DNA of 64,000 bases from Neobacillus bataviensis (GCF_019969725.1 NZ_JAHXYW010000011.1:124001-188000), one strand, 5' to 3'; shown: positions 7,707 through 16,692, counted from the first letter of the stretch. Notes: generated by a model from the sequence alone, not told the origin. Numbers and translations: made by a program.

Positions 7707-8591
7707 TTAAACTAGCTGATTCGCTTTTAGATTTTTCGCAAACTCTTCCGCTACCTTTACGCCTGCGGCTGTCATAATGTCCAGGTTTCCGGAGTATTTC
7801 GGAAGGTAATCACCCGCGCCTTCAACTTCGATAAAAATAGTCACCTTATTGCCATCAAAAATAGGTTCGGTACGCAAGCGATATCCAGGCACATAAGACT
7901 GAACTGCTTTTTCCATTTCTTTAATAGATTGGGTGATCTTCGCTTCATCCATCGTTCCTTCTTCTACAAGGGCATAAACGGTATCACGCATTAATATTGG
8001 CGGTTCGGCAGGGTTAAGGATAATGATTGCTTTTCCTTTCTTCGCTCCCCCAACTTCCTCGATTCCTCTTGATGTTGTGACCGTAAATTCATCAATATTA
8101 GCACGCGTTCCTGGTCCGGCACTGCGGCTGGAGATGGTTGCAACAATTTCCGCATACTCTACCGGGCTTACGCGGTTAACCGCATGAACCATTGGAATCG
8201 TTGCCTGACCGCCACAAGTAATCAGGTTGATATTCTCCGCTTCGATGTTCGAACCCATATTTACTGATGGAACGACAAATGGTCCTCTTGCTGCCGGAGT
8301 CATATCAATCACTTTTTTCCCTGCTTCTTTTAGAAGCTTTGCATGGCGGATGTGGGCTTTTGCTGAGGTGGCATCAAAGACGATATCTGCTAATTCAGGC
8401 TGCTCAAGAAATCCTTCTAAACCTATATCGATGGCTGTGTACCCTAATTCTTTGGCACGTCGCAATCCATCAGAATCGGGATCAATACCAATGACAGTCG
8501 TGAGTTCCAAAATTTCAGAACGCCCTAATTTAATCATGAGATCGGTTCCAATATTACCTGAACCAAGAATGGCAACTTTTACTTTTGACAT
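7707..8591 (-). CDS. dmpF: Acetaldehyde dehydrogenase (acylating)
   Basis: The 294-residue protein oxidises acetaldehyde with CoA and NAD to acetyl-CoA. The NAD-binding motif is LGSGNIGTD (residues 9-17) and the catalytic cysteine is Cys126 in [11 protein letters not shown]. The [15 protein letters not shown] block is typical of DmpF/MhpF. Its length matches the family. It sits between the IclR regulator and the aldolase gene, with which it forms a channeling complex in known systems. A perfect GGAGGAG precedes the ATG. Confidence 0.94.
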   Translation of the reverse strand: MSKVKVAILGSGNIGTDLMIKLGRSEILELTTVIGIDPDSDGLRRAKELGYTAIDIGLEGFLEQPELADIVFDATSAKAHIRHAKLLKEAGKKVIDMTPAARGPFVVPSVNMGSNIEAENINLITCGGQATIPMVHAVNRVSPVEYAEIVATISSRSAGPGTRANIDEFTVTTSRGIEEVGGAKKGKAIIILNPAEPPILMRDTVYALVEEGTMDEAKITQSIKEMEKAVQSYVPGYRLRTEPIFDGNKVTIFIEVEGAGDYLPKYSGNLDIMTAAGVKVAEEFAKNLKANQLV

Positions 8592-8638
8592 GTTCGTTCT
8601 CCTCCTTTAATTTCTAAAAATAATTTATGTAACCCCGC

Positions 8639-9418
8639 CTACGCTAACGCAGGTTGGGTTTTAAATCCCATATTTGTTGAAATCGCTAATGCAGCCTGTT
8701 TAATTTCTTTAATCACTTTAGCCAGCTTGTCTTCGGTAAGCCTCACTTTTGGTGAGGCACAGCTAATGGCGGCAATAACCTTCCCTTGATGATTAAAAAT
8801 GGGAGCGGCTACACATTTGAGACCTAATTCAATTTCTTCATCATCGACAGAATAGCCCTGCTCCCGAATCGTTTGAAGCTGTTTTTTTATCTCTGCCTTG
8901 TCCGTCAAGGTATACTCGGTAAACGGTTCCAAATCCTCGTTCGCTAAGAGTCTATCAATCTCTTCTTCCTCTTGAAAGGCAAGAATGGATTTCCCTACCC
9001 CTGTACAGTGGATTGGAGCTCTTTTACCGATTTGTGAGTAAATTCTTAAGGAGCGGGGACCATCCAATTTTTCAATATAAATGACTTCACCGCGTTCAAA
9101 TACAACTAGGTGGACGGTTTCCATAAGTGATTCGACTAATTCTTTCATAATCGGACGGGCAATATTTCCGATATCAAATTGGTTGCTTACTTTGTTTCCA
9201 AGCTCGAAAAGTTTTAAGCCAAGCTTATATTTCAAATCATCGGGATTCTGTTGAAGATACCCTCGATATTCGAGGGTTTTGATGATTCCATGAATCGTAC
9301 TTTTTGAAAGACCAAGCTTTTCACTGATTTCTTTTACACTGAGTTCTTGATTGGAGGCTAAAAACAATTCAAGGACGTCTGCTGCTCTTTCGATGGATTG
9401 AATGTATCGTTCAGCCAT
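8639..9418 (-). CDS. IclR-family regulator of aldolase operon
   Basis: The 259-residue protein has an N-terminal winged helix (about residues 8-65, with LGLSKSTIHGIIKTLEYRG as the recognition region) and a C-terminal IclR effector domain (about 75-250) containing HCTGVGKSILA and GLKCVAAPIF. IclR proteins often control catabolism of aromatic and short organic acids. The ATG at 9418 is preferred because GAAAGGA lies just upstream; an ATG at 9442 lacks a site. It is the first gene of the operon with the dehydrogenase and aldolase, so it probably governs them and itself. Confidence 0.9.
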   Translation of the reverse strand: MAERYIQSIERAADVLELFLASNQELSVKEISEKLGLSKSTIHGIIKTLEYRGYLQQNPDDLKYKLGLKLFELGNKVSNQFDIGNIARPIMKELVESLMETVHLVVFERGEVIYIEKLDGPRSLRIYSQIGKRAPIHCTGVGKSILAFQEEEEIDRLLANEDLEPFTEYTLTDKAEIKKQLQTIREQGYSVDDEEIELGLKCVAAPIFNHQGKVIAAISCASPKVRLTEDKLAKVIKEIKQAALAISTNMGFKTQPALA

Positions 9419-9529
9419 TTTCGATTCCTTTCTGTTCGACATTGTCGTATGCCGTTCGTAAATATTTAACTTATGTCTTTATAGTAACCAACAAGCAATA
9501 TATCTGTCAATTCAGAATTGTTGTTTTTC

Positions 9530-9570
9530 AAAAAAAAAGACTCTTCCCCCTTTGTTGGTGGAAAAGTCTT
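9530..9570 (-). terminator. Terminator of amidohydrolase gene
   Basis: AAGACT/AGTCTT with inner TTCC/GGAA pairing, followed by a nine-base T-run on the minus strand. Confidence 0.8.
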
Positions 9571-9579
9571 CGAGTTCAT

Positions 9580-10812
9580 TTATTTTGATAATAAAGCTAA
9601 CACTGTGTCTAAAATTACATTTACTCCTTTTTCGCAATCTTCCCAAGTGGTTAGTTCCTCTTCGCAATGGCTTTTTCCGTTAATGCTTGGAACAAACAGC
9701 ATGGCAGTAGGGACGTAGCTGGCGATGAACTGGGCATCGTGGCCGGCGCCGCTGACCATTCGTTTATTGGAATACCCTAATGAGTTTGCGGACTGTTCTA
9801 ATTGGATGCAGATTTCCGGTGCAAACCAAACGGTGTCACGGTCCCATAGCTTGGTTGTTTTGATCTCACAGCCCTCATTGTCTTTAAAATTTGCCAATCC
9901 CTGAATGAAATCTTTGACGGTACCGACAATTTCCATATCTTTGTGCCGTGCTTCAAGAGTAAAGACGACTTTATTTGGAATGACGGTATGGATGCTTGGA
10001 TACACGTTTACTCTTCCAATCGTAAAGACCAGATCAGGATCTAAAGAGCCTAAACGTGAGCGAATTTCATTGATTAAATTATTGGTGGCGAAAAGGGCAT
10101 CCTTTCTCATATCCATTGGAGTCGTTCCCGCATGGTCGGATTCACCTGTTACTTCAATTTCATAACATGCCATCCCAACGACACATTCGACGACACCAAT
10201 TGTAAGTGATTCCTTTTCGAGAATTGGGCCTTGCTCGATATGTAGCTCTAAAAAGGCGGTTGCTTCTTTTAGACGATTGGATGCTTCTCCTTCATAGCCA
10301 ATCGATTTAAGTGCTTCTTCAAACGTCATTCCGTCAGCATCTTTCTTTTTCAGCATGACAGATTTGTCAAATTTGCCCGAGAGCACACCTGAAGCCATCA
10401 TCGAAGGCTCAAATCTTGCTCCTTCTTCATTCGTAAAGTTGACAATGGTAATCGGAATCCGCGGCTTAATGTTATTTTCCACTAATGTTCTCACCACTTC
10501 CAGCCCGGTGACAACACCTAAAACTCCATCAAAGCGGCCGCCTTTTTTGACAGAATCAAGATGGGAGCCAATGAGAATCGGCGGTTTATTTTCCGTGCCT
10601 TCAAGTGTGGCATACATGCAGCCCATGTCATCCACCTTGACTGTCATGCCTAATTCCTCGCAGCAGGTTCGGAAATAATCTCTTACGCGGCGGTCTTCCT
10701 CTGACAATGACAGGCGTGTGACCCCGTTATTTTCTGTACGTCCAAAGTCGGCGAACCGTTCTAGTTCCTTTTGCAGTCTTTCCCCATTAATCAATAACTT
10801 TTGTTTCTGCAT
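9580..10812 (-). CDS. M20-type amidohydrolase (allantoate amidohydrolase or N-carbamoyl-amino-acid hydrolase)
   Basis: The 410-residue enzyme belongs to the hydantoinase/carbamoylase branch of the M20 metallohydrolases, which remove a carbamoyl or ureido group as CO2 and ammonia. Visible landmarks are the metal-ligand motifs GSHLDSVKKGGRFDG and TNEEGARF, the dimer-site signature SDHAGTTPMDMRKDA, and GAGHDAQFIA near the C-terminus. Allantoate amidohydrolase, beta-ureidopropionase and L-carbamoylase cannot be told apart by eye. It has its own terminator and lies upstream of the IclR operon, so it may or may not share control. A GGGAG site precedes the ATG. Confidence 0.85.
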   Translation of the reverse strand: MQKQKLLINGERLQKELERFADFGRTENNGVTRLSLSEEDRRVRDYFRTCCEELGMTVKVDDMGCMYATLEGTENKPPILIGSHLDSVKKGGRFDGVLGVVTGLEVVRTLVENNIKPRIPITIVNFTNEEGARFEPSMMASGVLSGKFDKSVMLKKKDADGMTFEEALKSIGYEGEASNRLKEATAFLELHIEQGPILEKESLTIGVVECVVGMACYEIEVTGESDHAGTTPMDMRKDALFATNNLINEIRSRLGSLDPDLVFTIGRVNVYPSIHTVIPNKVVFTLEARHKDMEIVGTVKDFIQGLANFKDNEGCEIKTTKLWDRDTVWFAPEICIQLEQSANSLGYSNKRMVSGAGHDAQFIASYVPTAMLFVPSINGKSHCEEELTTWEDCEKGVNVILDTVLALLSK

Positions 10813-11002
10813 TTAAAACACTCCCTTTTAGAAAATAAGTTCAACTATTTTCTTTTAATGTTTATAAATCTCTTAGAGTACAAAAGCGGGAAAATTCAGT
10901 CATTTTAATCATATCTTGGACGACCCTCATTTGTCACTAGACAAAATATCAAATCCTTCACATCAATTGTTTTATAGTTTGTATGATTCACAGTACACGC
11001 CA

Positions 11003-11032
11003 CAAAAAAACACCCAGCATAACGCTAGGTGT
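11003..11032 (-). terminator. Terminator after AAA ATPase gene
   Basis: ACACC.AGC pairs with GCT.GGTGT around a short loop, with seven T on the minus strand. Confidence 0.75.
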
Positions 11033-11061
11033 CCACTGTATACGTACAAATGTCCACGAAT

Positions 11062-11074
11062 GGTGCCTGACACC
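11062..11074. repeat. GGTGCCTGACACC element with ATGTCCAC flank
   Basis: A half copy of the dispersed element, directly after the AAA ATPase stop. The adjacent ACAAATGTCCACGAA is the internal part seen in full copies. Confidence 0.8.
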
Positions 11075-11078
11075 ATTT

Positions 11079-12371
11079 TTAATCACTTGTAAAGCCGGTA
11101 AAGCCCATGGAAGCGGTTGAGAATGATTCATCCCATTTTTGTTTGCGTTGTTTGTGCTGGTCGGATTTTAGGTCTGCGCATAGACGGGTGATTTCGACCT
11201 TCTGATCATAATGCCATTCTAACGCGATGGAGGCATAAAGCTCATTAAGCTGGGCATACGAGAAATCCTTTGTTGCCTCGATGACTTCCTGAATCTCTTC
11301 CTCAGAGAGGATACGATCAATTTTTTTACGAACCAAATACTGATAACGCAGCTCCTTCGTTGGCAATTTGATCTCATAAGCGCGGTCAAATCGGCCGGAA
11401 CGGTTCATCAGTGCCGGATCAATCTTTTCTGGGTAGTTCGTCGTCCCGATAAGGAAAATTCCCTCTTTAGAAGTCGCCCCATCTAATATGTTTAAGAAAA
11501 CAGACCGAACACTTGCAGGCATGGAGTCGATATCCTCAATTACCAATACCAATGGCGTCAATTTTAATACAGAGGTGAACACCTCTTTAATCGTATAGCT
11601 AGAGGTGAATTCGGTAATCTGCCAATAGGCGACAGGCGCGTTAATGCTGCTGGCAATGGATTTCACGAGTGTTGTCTTTCCATTCCCCGGCTTTCCGTAT
11701 AAGAGGATCCCCCGCTTGTATGGAATATCATAGGTTTTGAAAAACTCGCCGCTCTCGGAGAAAAATTGGTCAATTGAACGATAGATTTCTTTCTTTAATG
11801 ATTCCTCTAAAAAGACATCTTCTCGGGTTACTAAGCTAGTAATGCTTTCAATCTCGGTTTCCACACCGTCATCCGTGTCCGTGAAAACCGTGACATAATT
11901 TTTGATATATTCCCGTTTTCTCTTCAGAACATATTTCAGAAACGACACTAAACAAGCATCATTTTTGGCAAAAATAAGATCTCGGTCCATATCTCCGTCA
12001 CTTTGAAAAATCATCACTCTCGATAGTGCCACTTCATAGTTCGGATAATAGTAAAGACCGTTTTCTACACGCGGTTTTACAATGAATTCCATCGTTTTAT
12101 CGGTATGGTTCGACGAAATCGTTTTCGTCTCGCCTTCCTTATAAATATAGCTAATCAGCTGCAATTCCGAAGATTCCTCTTTTAAGTCTTCTTCGAGGAT
12201 ATCCCAAATTTCATTGGAGGTATCTGAATCAGAGTACATTTGAAATTCGATTCCCGTTTCAGCTAAAAGCTTTTCTTGAATAGTAGAAACAATTTTGCCA
12301 AAGTCATAATAATATGGCAAGGCTTCTCGGTCTACTTCCCCTATTTGAAAAAGAACATTATTATTTTTCAT
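11079..12371 (-). CDS. BCS1-like AAA ATPase
   Basis: The 430-residue protein has an unfamiliar N-terminal half (about 1-200, acidic, no membrane segment) and a single AAA domain in the C-terminal half. The Walker A motif is YGKPGNGKTT, Walker B is LVLVIEDID, sensor 1 is GTTNYPE and the arginine finger region is MNRSGRFDR, most like the BCS1/AAA-core group. Such proteins remodel or thread a protein substrate. The mitochondrial BCS1 membrane anchor is absent here, so the substrate is unknown. The final ~30 residues are rich in Lys, Gln, Ser and Phe. GGAG precedes the ATG. A phosphatase gene lies 77 bases upstream. Confidence 0.82.
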   Translation of the reverse strand: MKNNNVLFQIGEVDREALPYYYDFGKIVSTIQEKLLAETGIEFQMYSDSDTSNEIWDILEEDLKEESSELQLISYIYKEGETKTISSNHTDKTMEFIVKPRVENGLYYYPNYEVALSRVMIFQSDGDMDRDLIFAKNDACLVSFLKYVLKRKREYIKNYVTVFTDTDDGVETEIESITSLVTREDVFLEESLKKEIYRSIDQFFSESGEFFKTYDIPYKRGILLYGKPGNGKTTLVKSIASSINAPVAYWQITEFTSSYTIKEVFTSVLKLTPLVLVIEDIDSMPASVRSVFLNILDGATSKEGIFLIGTTNYPEKIDPALMNRSGRFDRAYEIKLPTKELRYQYLVRKKIDRILSEEEIQEVIEATKDFSYAQLNELYASIALEWHYDQKVEITRLCADLKSDQHKQRKQKWDESFSTASMGFTGFTSD

Positions 12372-12448
12372 TCAGTTCTCCTTTTAAAAAATATACACCT
12401 TTATTATCTCTCTATTATGCTAATAGTCTAGTGGATGATTTTAGCATT

Positions 12449-13075
12449 TCATTCCTCTACAATTGGAACAAAAATCTTTTCATATTGGTAATCCCAATCC
12501 GCTTCGTGAATCTTAATGACTGATGCATTTTCTACTGGTTTAAACTTCGCTAGTGATTCAATAGGCCAATTCATTAGGAACGTAAGGAACATCTGAATAA
12601 AGGCTGCATGCGTGACGATCACGACATTTTCGTGCCGCCCCTGCTGTTTCACGCGTTCTAGGACAGTGTTCATAAACATGGTTGCTCGCAGGTACACATC
12701 GGCTAATGATTCTCCATTTTTGTAGCGGAAATAAAATTGTCCCGCTGCTTTAAATTCCTTCTTTGCCTCCGGAGTGCGATTGTTAAAATCGTATAAATTT
12801 CCTAACTCCCACTCTCTTATCAGCGGATTCTGGAAAAGTGAAACTTGCTCGGGCAGTAACGAATGAATCGACTGCGCCGTTTGCATTGTCCGTAAATAGG
12901 GAGAACAAAATAGGACTGACTTTTCATTCACAATCTCTTTCATAAATTCAGCTGTCATTTGTGCTTGCTTATGGCCAATCTCCGTCAAACTATGCTGGGA
13001 ATCATGAGTATGTGCCATCAAGGATTTATCCACATTATGCTCTGCTTCTCCATGGCGAATTAGATAAATATTCAT
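12449..13075 (-). CDS. Histidine phosphatase family protein
   Basis: The 208-residue protein has the phosphohistidine signature LIRHGEAEHN at residues 5-14 and the second catalytic His in VIVTHAAFIQ. This superfamily includes phosphoglycerate mutase-like and broad-specificity phosphatases. The insert FYFRYKNGESLADVYLRA carries the acid/base region. I chose ATG 13075 with GGGGTGGAG at a good distance rather than a GTG nine bases earlier that overlaps the ribosome binding site. The substrate is unknown. Confidence 0.88.
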   Translation of the reverse strand: MNIYLIRHGEAEHNVDKSLMAHTHDSQHSLTEIGHKQAQMTAEFMKEIVNEKSVLFCSPYLRTMQTAQSIHSLLPEQVSLFQNPLIREWELGNLYDFNNRTPEAKKEFKAAGQFYFRYKNGESLADVYLRATMFMNTVLERVKQQGRHENVVIVTHAAFIQMFLTFLMNWPIESLAKFKPVENASVIKIHEADWDYQYEKIFVPIVEE

Positions 13076-13220
13076 AGTCTCCACCCCTTATGTATTTAAT
13101 CGCAATCTCGATTATCTTAAAATCTACTTTACCAAGTTCCTAATGATTGGTAAAGGAAGATATCTAAATAATCTGAATTGTACATTTGAAAAACCAAGAG
13201 GATCCGTCGGAATCGGCATT

Positions 13221-13254
13221 AAAAAAACTGGATAGCTTTTAAATTGCTATCCAG
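13221..13254 (-). terminator. Terminator of tcyP
   Basis: CTGGATAGC pairs perfectly with GCTATCCAG around a 9-base loop, with seven T on the minus strand. Confidence 0.88.
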
Positions 13255-13273
13255 CTTTGTTATTATTCTTTTT

Positions 13274-14656
13274 TTATGCCTCTACGATATCAGGCTGTTG
13301 ATATACTTCGGTTTCAAATTCACCTGTCGCTTTACTTGTTAAGATCCCGGCAGTCATGGCGCCGCTGACGTTTAGGGCTGTGCGTCCCATGTCAATCAAA
13401 GGCTCAACAGAGATTAATAGACCGACAATGGCTACAGGCAGGTTCATGACAGATAGGACAATCAGGGCTGCGAAGGTGGCGCCTCCGCCAACACCTGCTA
13501 CGCCAAATGAGCTGATGGCCACGACTAAAATAAGCGTTAGGATAAAGGATAAACTTGTTGGGTCTACCCCTGCTGCAGGTGCGACCATAACAGCTAACAT
13601 TGCTGGGTAAATTCCAGCACAGCCATTTTGACCGATGGTAAGCCCGAAGGAGCCTGCAAAGTTGGCAATTCCTTCAGATACTCCTAAATCCTTCGTTTGC
13701 GTTTTAAGTGTCATCGGAAGTGTTCCGGCGCTAGTTCTTGAAGTAAAGGCAAAGGTTAAAGTTGGCAATGCTTTTTTCACATAGTTATACGGGCTAAGTT
13801 TTGCTAGCATTAATAACAGTAAATGCACAATAAACATGATGATCAGTGCCACATAGGATGCAATAACAAACTTACCTAATTTAGCAATGGCATCGTAATC
13901 ACTTGTCGCGGCTACCCTTGAAATAATTGCAAGGATTCCGTATGGCGTCAGCCGGAGAATGAGTGTAACCACCCTCATGGTTATCGAATAAAGAGTATCT
14001 ATTATTCTCGCAAACGATTCTGCATGCTCTGAATCCCTGCGTTTGACACCAAGATAGGCAATTCCAATTAAGGCAGCAAAAATGACGACGGCAATGGTAG
14101 AGGTTGGCCGGGCTCCGGTTAAATCCTGAAACGGATTGCTTGGGATGAGCTCAATTATTTGCTGCGGCAGCGTCATATTTTCTACACCGGCTACCCGCTC
14201 TTCTAATTGAGCATTCCGGGCTTTTTCCGCTGCCCCTTCTGTTAACTGAACACCATCAAGGTTAAATCCTAATGCTGACCCAATCCCAATGGCAGCAGCA
14301 ATGGCAGTGGTTCCAAGCAGAATTCCTATCACTAGGAAACTGATTTTACCAATGTTTTTCGTCAATTTCAGCTTTGTAAAAGCTCCAACGATGGATATGA
14401 ATACTAGCGGCATTACGACCATTTGCAACAGTTTTACATATCCGTTGCCGACAATATTAAACCAATCGATTGAACCAGTGGTTACTTCGGATGTTGTTCC
14501 ATAGATTAAATGAATGAGATAACCAAAAATAATACCTAAACCCAGCGCAGTAAAAACACGCTTTGAAAAGGAAACGTGCTTTTTTTGCATCATGAACAAA
14601 CCAACCATGAGTAATACCAAAACGGCAATATTCACGATGATTAAAAAGGTATTCAT
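13274..14656 (-). CDS. tcyP: L-cystine transporter, dicarboxylate/cation symporter family
   Basis: The 460-residue membrane protein closely matches Bacillus TcyP, a symporter importing L-cystine. The N-terminus (MNTFLIIVNIAVL, then MQKKHVSFSKRVFTALGLG) and the length are as in TcyP. Landmarks of the SDF family are the serine-rich re-entrant loop (TSRTSAGTLPMT), NFAGSFGLTIGQNGCAGIYPAM and the C-terminal EPLIDMGRTALNVSGA. The true start is the ATG at 14656, with GAGGAGG 6-7 bases upstream; an upstream in-frame ATG would add 29 non-homologous residues. The 5' region merges into an unusual 69-bp palindrome array, whose first copy lies about 80 bases before the start codon. Confidence 0.92.
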   Translation of the reverse strand: MNTFLIIVNIAVLVLLMVGLFMMQKKHVSFSKRVFTALGLGIIFGYLIHLIYGTTSEVTTGSIDWFNIVGNGYVKLLQMVVMPLVFISIVGAFTKLKLTKNIGKISFLVIGILLGTTAIAAAIGIGSALGFNLDGVQLTEGAAEKARNAQLEERVAGVENMTLPQQIIELIPSNPFQDLTGARPTSTIAVVIFAALIGIAYLGVKRRDSEHAESFARIIDTLYSITMRVVTLILRLTPYGILAIISRVAATSDYDAIAKLGKFVIASYVALIIMFIVHLLLLMLAKLSPYNYVKKALPTLTFAFTSRTSAGTLPMTLKTQTKDLGVSEGIANFAGSFGLTIGQNGCAGIYPAMLAVMVAPAAGVDPTSLSFILTLILVVAISSFGVAGVGGGATFAALIVLSVMNLPVAIVGLLISVEPLIDMGRTALNVSGAMTAGILTSKATGEFETEVYQQPDIVEA

Positions 14657-14736
14657 ATTGTTCCTCCTCAAAATTTTGTGGAAATCACCAATCCATACAT
14701 TCCCATCAATCAAGTCGGAATTGTAAATTACAACCT

Positions 14737-15237
14737 TCATCAAACGTTTGATATTTAATAGTTATGTAACATATAAACTTTATATACCAAGCCTTTAGGA
14801 CTATTTAATCAATCGTTTGATTAATTTTTCTGTAATATGACAAATAACAGACGCAGTATGACTTCAGACCCGTTTAATCAATCGTTTGATTAGTTTTTTT
14901 GTAACATGGCAAATATCAGTTTCGGAATGACTTCTCCCTAGGTTAATCAAACGTTTGATTAGTTTTTCTGTGACATGACAAATATCAGAGCCGATATGAC
15001 CCCAGCCCCGTTTAATCAATCGTTTGATTAGTTTTTCAGAAACATGGCAAATATCAGGACCACTATTACTTCGGCCCCGTTTAATCAAACGCTTGATTAG
15101 TTTTTCTGTAATATGGCAAATATTCGGCCCAGCATGACTTCAGCCCCATTTAATCAAACGCTTGATTAGTTTTTCAGAAACATGGCAAATATCAAGACCA
15201 GTATGAATTCGGCCTAGTTTAATCAAACGTTTGATTA
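14737..15237. repeat. Array of eight palindromes at exact 69-bp period
   Basis: An 18-bp palindrome of the form TAATCAAACGTTTGATTA begins at 14737, 14806, 14875, 14944, 15013, 15082, 15151 and 15220, each exactly 69 bases from the last. Central variants are AACGTT, ATCGTT and AACGCT. The 51-base stretches between are clearly related from the second copy on (GTTTTTCTGTAA, then ATGGCAAATATCAG, then TATGACTTC and GCCCCGTT) but diverged. The first copy keeps only the inner 14 bases and lies in the leader of tcyP. The palindrome looks like a dimeric-repressor operator. A 74-codon open frame inside is a by-product of the repeat. Confidence 0.93.
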
Positions 15238-15298
15238 GTTTTTAAGTAATTTATTTAAAACGGGACTAGAAAGCCCTCTTAGCAGCTCAGATATTATT

Positions 15299-15361
15299 CG
15301 CTGATAAATCCTTTAAATCCGCTGATATTTTGTATTTTTCCGCTGATAAACGGCTTATTAT
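15299..15361. repeat. 21-bp phased repeat, three copies of CGCTGATAAA type
   Basis: CGCTGATA begins at 15299, 15320 and 15341, an exact 21-base spacing. It lies between the 69-bp array and the LacI-type gene. Confidence 0.8.
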
Positions 15362-15381
15362 TAGTTTCTTAAACTTCTTAA

Positions 15382-15444
15382 TTGCGAAAAAACAGCTCTT
15401 ATTTGCGAATCCGAGGGTTTTATTTACGAATCGAGCACAAAAAG
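15382..15444. repeat. 21-bp phased repeat, three copies of TTGCGAAT type
   Basis: TT(G/A)CGAA begins at 15382, 15403 and 15424, again 21 bases apart, with a different core from the array just before it. Confidence 0.78.
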
Positions 15445-15462
15445 CAAATTCACCAACCATTT

Positions 15463-15494
15463 AAAATGAAAAGACTGCCCCATAAGGACAGCCC
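15463..15494 (-). terminator. Terminator of LacI-type gene
   Basis: CTGTCC pairs with GGGCAG (one G-T pair) and is followed by TTTTCATTTT on the minus strand. Confidence 0.65.
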
Positions 15495-15500
15495 TGATAT

Positions 15501-16550
15501 CTATTTTGTCGATTCCCTAATTATTAATGTTGGTTCCAGTTGTATCTTTACTTTTTCCGTTAAAGGAATTCTGCCTTCGATTTTATTTATTATTATTTCA
15601 CATGCTTTTCTTCCCATTTCTTCGATTGGAGTAGAAATGGTTGTTAGGGGAGGGTCGATTATTGAACCTAAATATACGCCTTCAAACCCGCCAATAGAAA
15701 TATCCTCTGGGATGGAGAGCTTCAATTTTTTTACGATAATATAAACAAAGGAAGCGGTGATATCATTACATACAAATAAGGCGGTCGGGCGATTGGTTTG
15801 TTCTAAACAAGCTATTAATTCCGGATTTTCAGCGCAAATAGAATCAGAATTAGTCTGATTATAGTTTGCCAAGTGAAAGGGTACAAACAAACTCTCATCT
15901 ATAGGCAGCCCGTTATCCTTTAACGCCTGCAGGTACCCCCTTTTTCGATTAACGACTTCTGAGGAAGATTCAAGGTAATCATCATAAACGAAAGCGATTT
16001 TCTTATGTCCTAAATCAATTAAGTGTTTCGTCATGGAATAGCCGCCTCGAAAATCATCACAAACAACATAATCCGCCTCAAGCTCTTCAAAGTATTTCGT
16101 ATAAAATACAAAGGGAATATTCGTTTTTTGTAGTTGTTTATAGGTTTCCACTTCATTGCAATGAAAGGCTAAAAAGCCATCCACCATCATATTTTTATAA
16201 CGATCAATAAGCGACTTCTCTACTTTGCTATCACATTCAGATGGACCAATGGAAACAGTATACCCCCGTTCCATTGCATATGGTATGGCACCCTTAATAA
16301 ATTGATTTTGATAGTCATCATGCAATAAACCGCCTATTAATAGACCGATTGTATGGGAACGCCCTGAATTTAATCCCTGTGCCATTCGATTCGGAATATA
16401 ACCTAAATCGGCAGCGATTTCTTTTATTTTATTGGACGTAGCCTTACTGATGGAGGGATCATCTCTTAAGGCTAAAGATACCGTCATTTTAGATACTCCG
16501 GCAACCCTTGCAATGTCTTCTAATTTCACACGCTTATTAATGGAACTCAC
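15501..16550 (-). CDS. LacI-family regulator next to secreted DUF4185 gene
   Basis: The protein has a LacI helix-turn-helix and hinge (KLEDIARVAGVSKMTVSLAL, then NRMAQGLNSGRS) and a periplasmic-binding-protein-like effector domain (about residues 65-345) with VDGFLAFHC and FVCNDITASFVY. It is divergent from the secreted GH183 gene. Three sites resembling TTTACCGGTAAA lie in the shared intergenic region, one overlapping its own promoter, so local control and autoregulation are likely. The start is uncertain: GTG at 16550 has its SD too close, an ATT at 16538 has ideal spacing, and a GTG at 16529 gives the usual LacI N-terminus. Confidence 0.9.
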   Translation of the reverse strand: MSSINKRVKLEDIARVAGVSKMTVSLALRDDPSISKATSNKIKEIAADLGYIPNRMAQGLNSGRSHTIGLLIGGLLHDDYQNQFIKGAIPYAMERGYTVSIGPSECDSKVEKSLIDRYKNMMVDGFLAFHCNEVETYKQLQKTNIPFVFYTKYFEELEADYVVCDDFRGGYSMTKHLIDLGHKKIAFVYDDYLESSSEVVNRKRGYLQALKDNGLPIDESLFVPFHLANYNQTNSDSICAENPELIACLEQTNRPTALFVCNDITASFVYIIVKKLKLSIPEDISIGGFEGVYLGSIIDPPLTTISTPIEEMGRKACEIIINKIEGRIPLTEKVKIQLEPTLIIRESTK

Positions 16551-16560
16551 TCCCAGACCC

Positions 16561-16571
16561 TTAATGGTAAA
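16561..16571. promoter_or_regulatory. Candidate LacI operator (TTTACCATTAA)
   Basis: On the minus strand this reads TTTACCATTAA, close to the two sites nearer the GH183 gene. It sits just upstream of the LacI-type start codon. Confidence 0.45.
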
Positions 16572-16692
16572 AACATTGTATTATATCTAGTTTTTATTGA
16601 CAATGAAATCAGCAGTTTTTGTCATATGATAATTTTTTAAAAATTTAGAATTCCATTGAAAACACTACCAATCTATTATAAAATAAAAGTGT

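Noticed and set aside
14864..15088. 74-codon minus-strand frame with a 23-residue repeat (KLIKRLIKR type)
   Set aside because: 69 is a multiple of three, so a tandem repeat keeps one frame open by chance. Neighbouring units have stops in that frame, no ribosome binding site is seen and the apparent motif is just the palindrome translated.
14737..15237. CRISPR array
   Set aside because: The segments between palindromes are related to each other, 51 bases long, and no cas gene is near. This is a diverged tandem repeat, not repeat-spacer structure.
15246..15298. Ninth unit of the 69-bp array
   Set aside because: The next expected position (15289) has no palindrome; similarity ends soon after the eighth unit.
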